Positions 55,104 through 60,987 of a stretch of DNA of 60,987 nucleotides are shown in pieces. The stretch's first letter is position 1. Every line of letters begins with the position of its first letter. The stretch is from Nostoc sp. T09. Lineage in GTDB: Bacteria; Cyanobacteriota; Cyanobacteriia; Cyanobacteriales; Nostocaceae. The DNA lies in NCBI RefSeq assembly GCF_002154695.1, contig NZ_MTAV01000070.1, forward strand, positions 1-60,987. Reading direction: 5' to 3'. Made by a program: the position numbers and the translations under genes. A model generated the notes under the pieces. That model had not been told where the DNA came from, did not search any database, and saw nothing but the letters and a program-made list of their open reading frames with translations.

Positions 55104-55961
55104 TTAAGAAGCTATTTTCTCATTTGAGCGTGAATTGTGTTGAGAAAAGGCTGTAACAAGCCGCAGAGCGCTCTTAGCTAGCACAGGTAGTAGTTGAGGC
55201 TGGAGTAATCTAGAGTCAAATTCACTCATGCGTCGTGCGTTTTCCATTAAACACTCTGAGATCAGCAGTTCCAAGCTAAAGTTATCCAGAAATACACTTG
55301 CTTCAGTTGCTGCAAAATCTTGGCTATTACTCTGGGCACTGTTACCAACTACACCCATCATTCTTTGCGCTGCTCTACCATAATTCCAAACTGAAGATAA
55401 CCCCCGCAGAACTTTAGCGCCTCGTCCCCGACTCACCTGTACATAAGCAATCCAATTCACAAAAAAGACAATGTGACGGGCTTCTTCCTGTAGTAGTAGA
55501 TCAAATATTTTAAACAGTGGCTCTGGTAAAAAGTCTGATTGACGGGCAATCTTAAACAGCCCAAAGCCGAGAAATGAGTCTAGACACTCACCATAGCCAA
55601 AATCAATGAAAGCTTGCTCAGGATTACCAGATAGTTGAGCTGGAGCCTGTCCAGAGGTTTCTATACCGTAGTGTTGAATCAGGAATTGAAACAGCCGACC
55701 ATGACGGGCTTCTTCCTCTCCCTGTAAAGCAACAGCTTCATACAGAAGTGGATCGCTAATCATTGGTAGGTAGGCATTAATCTTAGCTCCAGCCGCCAAT
55801 TCTGTATTGAGGGCTTCTTCCCAAAAAGGAATTTTTCGTAGACGGTCGAGAGCAACTGCTTCTAGCTTTGGCCAAGGTAGTTGCTCTGGCTGATATTGAA
55901 TATAGCTATCAATAAAGCTACGGCAGAATAACTCTTTGTGAAATTCAGAACCGATTTTCAT
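55104..55961 (-). CDS. Ferritin-like di-iron protein in the hopanoid gene group
   Basis: The 285-residue helical protein has two matching helix pairs with Glu-Ala-Arg-His motifs: LQGEEEARHGRLFQF (His87) and LLQEEARHIVFFVNW (His163). These resemble the ExxH ligand pairs of ferritin-like di-iron enzymes. No membrane segment is clear, although VFFVNWIAYV is hydrophobic. It starts 3 bp after the hpnK gene ends, which links it to hopanoid synthesis; a hydroxylase or desaturase acting on a hopanoid is one inferred role. Confidence 0.78.
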   Translation of the reverse strand: MKIGSEFHKELFCRSFIDSYIQYQPEQLPWPKLEAVALDRLRKIPFWEEALNTELAAGAKINAYLPMISDPLLYEAVALQGEEEARHGRLFQFLIQHYGIETSGQAPAQLSGNPEQAFIDFGYGECLDSFLGFGLFKIARQSDFLPEPLFKIFDLLLQEEARHIVFFVNWIAYVQVSRGRGAKVLRGLSSVWNYGRAAQRMMGVVGNSAQSNSQDFAATEASVFLDNFSLELLISECLMENARRMSEFDSRLLQPQLLPVLAKSALRLVTAFSQHNSRSNEKIAS

Positions 55962-55964
55962 TTT

Positions 55965-56870
55965 TTAAGGGTGGTAATCAGCTTGTATATGTTCTTTTAA
56001 CCACCTGACTTTATTGTAATTCGTTAGCTCAAAACCACTTTGAATAATCGTATCTCTAACTTTGTTACTCAAAAGCGCAGAGAGTTCTGCTGCACCTGAG
56101 CCTGATGGTCCATTTAAAGGTTCCCCAAGGGTAATAACTGCTGGATGGGAATATATTTCTACCAGATCTGCCTGAATTTGGGGTATGAGACCAAGTAAGT
56201 ATTGCTCAGTCATGGAGCCAGTTTGTAGCAATCCATATACCCGCTCTGCGAACTTAATATCTTGAGAGGCCAGCAAACCTTCACCATAACGGCGCAGTCC
56301 CCCAAATACTCCTGACCAGACTAATTTAGTTATTAGATTCCGACGGTCAAGCTTTAGGGTTTTTTCCAATTCTTCAGATGGTAAACGGATGACTCGGATG
56401 TCAAATTCCTGCGCCAATTCCACTAGTAACCGTAATACTACGGGATGGGCATGTAAATGTAAATGTCCATCTACATGAGAAAGGGACAGCCCAGAGGCGC
56501 GGAATTTTTCTAACTGGGCGCGGATTTCTTGCCGCAGTTCCTCACGAGCAGCAGGATGGAATTGATAGCGTAATCCAGCCACCAGAGGGCTATCTGAAAA
56601 GTTACCCTTGGAGTCAACCAAATGGGGAATTTGAGAAGGAGGCAAAACAGATCGACCGCACACCAGTACTAAATGCAGACCAACTGCCAAATTTGGGTGA
56701 GTACGTGCCCAGGCGATCGCTTCTTCGGCAGCATCTCCCGTTACCATCAAACTGGTACTAGTTAGCACACCCTGTTCGTAAGCTTGGATAATTGCTTGAT
56801 TGACGCCAACAGAAAAGCCAAAGTCATCACCATTAATGATGGCGAAGCGACGGGATTTGTTATTTGTCAT
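55965..56870 (-). CDS. hpnK: HpnK-type deacetylase (ChbG/YdjC fold)
   Basis: The 301-residue protein has the YdjC/ChbG metal motif IINGDDFGFSVGVNQAI and the second site LSHVDGHLHLHAHPVVLRLL. In the hopanoid pathway HpnK is proposed to deacetylate hopanoid-linked glucosamine. It is preceded by hpnJ and followed 3 bp later by the ferritin-like gene on the same strand. The start codon at 56870 is formed within heptad repeats that supply an ATG every 7 bases, but only this one is followed by an open frame into the protein. Confidence 0.85.
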   Translation of the reverse strand: MTNNKSRRFAIINGDDFGFSVGVNQAIIQAYEQGVLTSTSLMVTGDAAEEAIAWARTHPNLAVGLHLVLVCGRSVLPPSQIPHLVDSKGNFSDSPLVAGLRYQFHPAAREELRQEIRAQLEKFRASGLSLSHVDGHLHLHAHPVVLRLLVELAQEFDIRVIRLPSEELEKTLKLDRRNLITKLVWSGVFGGLRRYGEGLLASQDIKFAERVYGLLQTGSMTEQYLLGLIPQIQADLVEIYSHPAVITLGEPLNGPSGSGAAELSALLSNKVRDTIIQSGFELTNYNKVRWLKEHIQADYHP

Positions 56871-56897
56871 TGGTCATTTGTCATTGGTCATTGGGCA
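56863..56897. repeat. Heptanucleotide tandem repeat (5 units)
   Basis: tttgtca, ttggtca, tttgtca, ttggtca, ttgggca in succession. It overlaps the start codon of the HpnK gene. Downstream (56905-57045) there is a purine-rich stretch with gtgtgggag units facing a pyrimidine stretch with ccccacactc units. Confidence 0.85.
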
Positions 56898-57050
56898 TGG
56901 AGCAAACAAGGAGTGTGGGAAGTGTGGGAGGATGGCGAAGATGGGGGGGAGCGCTCGAAAGAAAGTGTGGTTCGTTTCTCCCCACACTCCCCTCTCTCCC
57001 CACACTCTCCTCTGCTGCTCTGCTCCCCTGCTTTTTCGTCCTTTCCAGTT

Positions 57051-58517
57051 CTATGAAATAACAGCCGTTTGGCTAGATTGTGCGTGTGCAGCAGTCTGCT
57101 GAGTGCGGCGTTCTTTCAGGTAGGAGAAAAACTCCCCGCCTTCGCGCAGACGGCGTACCATCATCTGCCTGTCTGTGAGCATTTCCCGCACAATCGGTAT
57201 GATCGCCTTAGGACGGAAGTAGAATTTACGGTACATGCGCTCAACTGCATCCTCTATTTCTTCACTAGAAAGTGTGGGATATTGCAGTGTTGAGGTTTGA
57301 ATACCGGAGTTAGCTACTAAAGACTGGTTGGTAAACCAGCCGTTTTCCTTGGCTTGTTCGTACAATTCTGTACCGGGATAAGGCGCAGCAATTGAGACTT
57401 GAATTGTATGGGGACTGAGTTCGCAGGCGAAGCGAATTGTCTCTTCTACAGTTTCTTTAGTTTCAACTGGTAGACCAATAATGAAAGTTCCGTGAACGGT
57501 AATGCCGAGTTTGTGGCAGTTTTTCATAAATTCCCGCGCCACTTCTAGCTTGATGCCTTTCTTAATTCGGTTGAGAATATCTTGGTTACCAGATTCAAAA
57601 CCGACAAGCAGCAAGCGCAGACCGTTGTCGCGCAAGGTTTTTAGGGTATCGTAGTCTAAATTGGCACGAGCGTTACAACTCCATGTGAGTTTGAGCCGCT
57701 TCATATGTTCGCTAATGGCGATCGCCCGATGTTTGTCTATCGTAAAGGTATCGTCATCAAACATATATTCCCGCACTTTGTCACCGAAGATGGCTTTAGC
57801 TTCTTCCATCTCCCGCCCAACAACTTCTGGGCTTTTATGACGGTAGAGGTGACCGCCAATCGTTTGCGGCCAAAGGCAGAAGGTACATTTCGCCGGACAA
57901 CCGCGCCCAGTGTAAAAAGAAATGTAGGGATGCAGTAAGTAACCGATGAAATATTTGCTAATGTCTAAGTCACGGGCATAAGTGGGGAGGACGCTGGGCA
58001 TGGCATCCCAATCGTGAATTAAGGGGCGCTCCTCATTGTGACGCAGGTTAGAGTATCGGTCACGGTAGCTTAGACCCTTTATATCTTCCCAAGGTATGCC
58101 TTGTGCTAGTTCTTTGCAGGTATAGTCGAATTCGTTGCGACAAACAAAGTCGATAACTGGATTATCCCGCAGTGTCTCCTCTGGTAAGACTGCTACATGG
58201 GCCCCCACAAAGCCAATCTGCACGTCTGGATTTTGAGCTTTAATCGCTTCCGCACACTTAACATCATTCGCCAGTGAGGGTGTACTGGTATGCATGATTA
58301 CTAATTCGTAATCCTTAGCGATTTTCAGTACATCTTCCACAGTTTGACCATGTGGTGGAGCATCCACAAGTTTGCTACCTGGTACAAGTGCGGCGGGTTG
58401 CGCTAGCCATGTGGGATACCAAAAGGAAGTAATTTCGCGTTTGGCTTGGTATCGCGAACCCGCACCACCGTCAAACCCATCAAAGGAAGGAGGACTGAGG
58501 AACAAAGTTTTCTTCAC
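57051..58517 (-). CDS. hpnJ: Hopanoid-associated radical SAM protein HpnJ
   Basis: The 488-residue protein has a B12-binding-like N-terminal domain (residues about 50-160, ELVIMHTSTPSLANDVKCAE, VGAHVAVLPEETLRDNP) and a radical SAM core with Cys triad GRGCPAKCTFC. Its opening (KTLFLSPPSFDGFDGGAGSR) is highly characteristic of HpnJ, which performs the ring contraction in the cyclitol ether of bacteriohopanepolyols. It is the second gene of the minus-strand group after the squalene/phytoene synthase gene. Confidence 0.9.
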   Translation of the reverse strand: MKKTLFLSPPSFDGFDGGAGSRYQAKREITSFWYPTWLAQPAALVPGSKLVDAPPHGQTVEDVLKIAKDYELVIMHTSTPSLANDVKCAEAIKAQNPDVQIGFVGAHVAVLPEETLRDNPVIDFVCRNEFDYTCKELAQGIPWEDIKGLSYRDRYSNLRHNEERPLIHDWDAMPSVLPTYARDLDISKYFIGYLLHPYISFYTGRGCPAKCTFCLWPQTIGGHLYRHKSPEVVGREMEEAKAIFGDKVREYMFDDDTFTIDKHRAIAISEHMKRLKLTWSCNARANLDYDTLKTLRDNGLRLLLVGFESGNQDILNRIKKGIKLEVAREFMKNCHKLGITVHGTFIIGLPVETKETVEETIRFACELSPHTIQVSIAAPYPGTELYEQAKENGWFTNQSLVANSGIQTSTLQYPTLSSEEIEDAVERMYRKFYFRPKAIIPIVREMLTDRQMMVRRLREGGEFFSYLKERRTQQTAAHAQSSQTAVIS

Positions 58518-58532
58518 TGATTATGTCTCCTT

Positions 58533-58609
58533 AGTCAATAGTCAATAGTAATTGGGCATTGGGCATTGGGCATTGAGCATTGAGCATTGGGCATTGGGCA
58601 TTGGGCATT
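58533..58609. repeat. Heptanucleotide tandem repeats (STRR)
   Basis: Two agtcaat units (58533-58546), then from 58551 eight 7-bp units: three attgggc, two attgagc, three attgggc. Such short tandem repeats are typical of filamentous cyanobacteria. A pyrimidine-rich tract (cccttgtccccc type) follows up to 58685. Confidence 0.9.
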
Positions 58610-58690
58610 TCTTATTTATCTTCCTTGTCCCCTTGTCCCCCTTCCCCCCTTCCCCTCTGCCTTCTGCCCTCTGCCATCTGCCTTCACAAA

Positions 58691-59521
58691 CTAGCTAGCT
58701 TTGATGTTCACATCGATAAACTGCTTGATAAGTGCCAAAACATCGTTCCGGCTGAGTTTTTCTTTGCCGTTGGCTAAGGCATCAAGTGTCCCATGTGCTA
58801 AGGTGAGCGGAATCTGACAAAAGTCTAAAGCTGGACCAGCAGGAAGACTTTTGGTGTAAGCATCTGCCAGCGTTAAATTGCGGCGTGCATACTCCTGCAT
58901 ATTTGCTGCACTCCAACCTTCAGGATAGAAGTCTACCCCTCGTTTCAAATCTTCAGTGTGGTTACGCAAGATGTTAACTGCTTGTAAGCCCCGCCCAAAC
59001 CCAATTGCTTGAGTACGGTTAGTTTGCGTGCCATCGTACCAAGCCCACAAATCAGACAATAACAAGCCCACCGCACCTGCAACCCCAAATGTATAACGAT
59101 CTAAATCAGACTCTGTCTGAATTTTCCAGTTAATTTCTGCCCAGTGCGCCATCCTGTCTGCCATTGCGGCGGTGGCATCCCAAATTCGAGGTGCGATCGC
59201 TTCAGGTGCTAATATTGACCATTCTCTAACCCCAAGGGTGACTTCTGGTAAGATATTTTCATAACCATTAAATCCTAAAGAAAAAGCATCAACTGCAAAA
59301 CCATCAACCCCCGCTTGTAATGTCAAGCTAATTGTTCGTAGCAACTGCGCTTTAGTTGGGTTATCCAGTTCTGGATGATCTTCAATTTCATCAATAGCAC
59401 GCATACACAAGTATGCTGATGCAACTGCCTCTTGTAAACCCGATGGCAAAAGACTAATTGGAATGTAAAAAGTTCTACTAGTTTCCTTTAGGATTTGCAG
59501 TGCATCTCTACGTAAATCCAT
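58691..59521 (-). CDS. Squalene/phytoene synthase family enzyme
   Basis: The Met at 59521 follows GGAGTGAAAAC. First Asp motif: YLCMRAIDEIEDH (DxxED type, as in squalene synthase). The second is NILRNHTEDLKRGVDFYPEG; the usual first Asp of DxxED reads Asn here. It joins two prenyl diphosphates, most likely FPP to squalene or presqualene diphosphate, supplying hopanoid synthesis given hpnJ and hpnK downstream. No squalene-hopene cyclase lies in the window. Phytoene synthase is the main alternative but the context argues against it. Confidence 0.85.
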   Translation of the reverse strand: MDLRRDALQILKETSRTFYIPISLLPSGLQEAVASAYLCMRAIDEIEDHPELDNPTKAQLLRTISLTLQAGVDGFAVDAFSLGFNGYENILPEVTLGVREWSILAPEAIAPRIWDATAAMADRMAHWAEINWKIQTESDLDRYTFGVAGAVGLLLSDLWAWYDGTQTNRTQAIGFGRGLQAVNILRNHTEDLKRGVDFYPEGWSAANMQEYARRNLTLADAYTKSLPAGPALDFCQIPLTLAHGTLDALANGKEKLSRNDVLALIKQFIDVNIKAS

Positions 59522-60220
59522 GTTTTCACTCCTCTCTTGATTTTCACACCACATGAAGTTTTAGTTTTTTTGATGATACTGGATCTAATTTTTACTAAAC
59601 CTTAAGAACTGTATTTTCGCTAGGATTTCCTCTAAAAATTAATAGTCTACGGTATCACAATTAACAAAAATCTCAAATTGCTTAAAGTCTAGTCTAGTAT
59701 ATAAGGCTTTGGTAACAAAAATGGATAGGGGATATTATGCTATAGCTATCATAAAATTTTCCTGTAGATATGAACAATTATGCTAAAATTTGGGTAATTA
59801 CCTGCAAAGTTTTCTAGTAATGAACAGCAAATTTTAGAAGGGTAAAAGTCCTGAAGTCTTTGTGAAGTGGACTAGAATAGCACAGTTATTGTATCCATAG
59901 AGACAAGTTATTAAGCCTCTTGTAATGGATAATAACAACCCCCAGCAACTATCAATGCCCATAGTCTAAGCAAGCGCGGCTTCTGGAATGTAACGAATAA
60001 AGAGAGTGGACAAATACAACTACTACTGCAAGTCTCTATAGTGTATAGATATCAATCACGATGATTGAGAAGAAGTAGTTCCCAAAAATTAAACCTAACA
60101 AATATAAAAAGAGCGGGTATTGCCCACTCAACAAAATACTCTTGAATCTCCTCTACGTTGTTTTTGGGAGTCCACGGTCTAATGACTAATGAACTTTGTG
60201 GAATATTGAACACCTCCATA
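59522..60220. other. Intergenic region upstream of the hopanoid group
   Basis: About 700 bp, AT-rich, no convincing ORF. It should hold the promoter of the squalene/phytoene synthase gene. No operator or repeat was recognised up to the IS-like end at 60221. Confidence 0.45.
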
Positions 60221-60242
60221 AGAGACCATTTATAAAGTAAAT
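60221..60242. repeat. 22-bp IS end sequence, copy 1
   Basis: agagaccatttataaagtaa plus at. It recurs at 60928-60949 in the same orientation. It directly abuts the 3' end of the transposase remnant. Confidence 0.8.
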
Positions 60243-60927
60243 CTTTAGGCTATAAGACGACGCAGCATTATACGAGTCATCACAGCATATATGGCAGCTT
60301 CGCTCATTTCAGGTAGACGCTCATAATCTTTACTGAGACGATGGTACTGGTTAAACCAGCCAAATGTTCTTTCTACTACCCAACGTTTGGGGAGAACCTG
60401 AAATTCTTGCTCAGTACGGCGTATGACTTCAACGTGAGCTTGGATCATCAGCCAAACGCAAAGCGCAAATTTATCACCGTCATAACCGGAATCAACCCAC
60501 ATAACTTCAACTTTTTCCAGTAATTCTGGACGCTCCTCTAGTAGTTCCGTGACTTGCGTAGGCAGCAATTAATCTTTCTGGGGCATTTGCAACACTTGCC
60601 CACCACTTTCAACAATAGTCCTAAGCTATCAACCAAAGTCTGCCGCTTTCGGCCTTTTACCTTTTTACCTCCATCAAAGCCGTACACATCCCCCTTTTTT
60701 CAGTCGTTTTGACCGACTGGCTATCTGCGGCGGTAAGCGAAGCCATGCCGTTAGGCTTATCGCTGTTGGTTGTGTTGATTTACCTAATGAGAGCACGAAC
60801 CTGTCCTCGTAGTGTATGGTTTAATTTTTCCCAAACTCCCTTGCGTTGCCATTTCCTGTAGTAGCTATAAACAGTTGAACTAGGAGGAAAATCTGCTGGC
60901 AGCATATTCCATTGACATCCTGTTTTC
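60222..60927 (-). mobile_element. Degraded IS5-type insertion sequence
   Basis: Minus-strand reading shows an IS5-like transposase in pieces. The upstream part reads LKTGCQWNMLPADFPPSSTV, YRKWQRKGVWEKLNHTLR, then a stop, then DSQSVKTTEKRG, GRKRQTLVDSLGLLL. After a frame change comes VDSGYDGDKFALCVW, LPKRWVVERTFGWFNQYHRL and the end RRLIA at 60245. The N-terminal ~50 residues are absent; the 22-bp end sequence takes their place. The element is therefore inactive. Confidence 0.82.
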
Positions 60928-60949
60928 AGAGACCATTTATAAAGTAAAT
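60928..60949. repeat. 22-bp IS end sequence, copy 2
   Basis: Same sequence and orientation as 60221-60242. For an intact IS the second end should be inverted, so this copy seems to be the left end of another element or MITE that continues past the window edge (attaagtagggtgtgttacg follows). Confidence 0.75.
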
Positions 60950-60987
60950 ATTAAGTAGGGTGTGTTACGGCTATGCAAGGATTTAGG

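Noticed and set aside
56784-57102. Three overlapping plus-strand frames in the gap before HpnK
   Set aside because: They arise from heptad repeats and purine/pyrimidine tracts and encode low-complexity sequence only.

Overview
The window comes from a filamentous, Nostoc/Anabaena-like cyanobacterium. The signs are very frequent HIP1 octamers (gcgatcgc), heptanucleotide tandem repeats, an NtcA-type promoter box, large Ser/Thr-His hybrid kinases and many small cyanobacterial protein families. No rRNA, tRNA or CRISPR array was recognised. All calls come from reading the sequence; no database search was possible.

Layout. 0-13 kb: stress, cell-envelope and peptidase genes. These are a nonsense-mutated CsbD remnant, a GlsB/YmgE membrane protein, a PhyH-type oxygenase, a retropepsin-like protease, a GH25 lysozyme, a Gfo/Idh/MocA oxidoreductase, a PDZ-less HtrA-type protease, an M28 peptidase, a DUF6174 protein, a TPR protein, a small beta-barrel-like protein and an M48 protease, separated by palindromic repeats. 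13-21 kb: a dihydroorotase-family gene with degenerate metal ligands, a tandem histidine phosphatase, a two-NIL-domain protein, a selenium-binding protein, a zinc alcohol dehydrogenase and a 2Fe-2S ferredoxin. 21-27 kb: a hemerythrin-domain gene broken by one extra base, an ammonium transporter behind a perfect GTAN8TAC box, YnfA, and divergent purE and nagA.

27-47 kb is a signalling island. Six histidine kinases lie on the minus strand in two groups of three. One has an ethylene-receptor-type membrane domain with the copper ligands at the ETR1 spacing. Another is a roughly 2000-residue Ser/Thr kinase-AAA-GAF-histidine kinase-receiver protein. Three of the six share one particular kinase cassette. 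Between the groups lie a membrane lipase-like protein, an RNA-ligase-family nucleotidyltransferase, and a TetR regulator facing a Coq4-family gene across a perfect 21-bp palindrome.

47-55 kb: a DUF697-type GTPase, a RemA/DUF370-like protein, a spore-photoproduct-lyase-like radical SAM protein, DUF6918, a hypothetical with a YjzC-like tail, a decayed response-regulator fragment, a single-domain globin and DUF2237. 55-59.5 kb: a minus-strand hopanoid-type gene group (squalene/phytoene synthase, HpnJ, HpnK, ferritin-like protein) whose gaps hold heptad repeats. The right edge is a degraded IS5-type element.

The most interesting points are the ethylene-receptor hybrid kinase and its kinase neighbourhood, the TetR/Coq4 pair with its operator, the RNA ligase, the ligand-poor dihydroorotase homologue, and the ferritin-like protein attached to the hopanoid genes.
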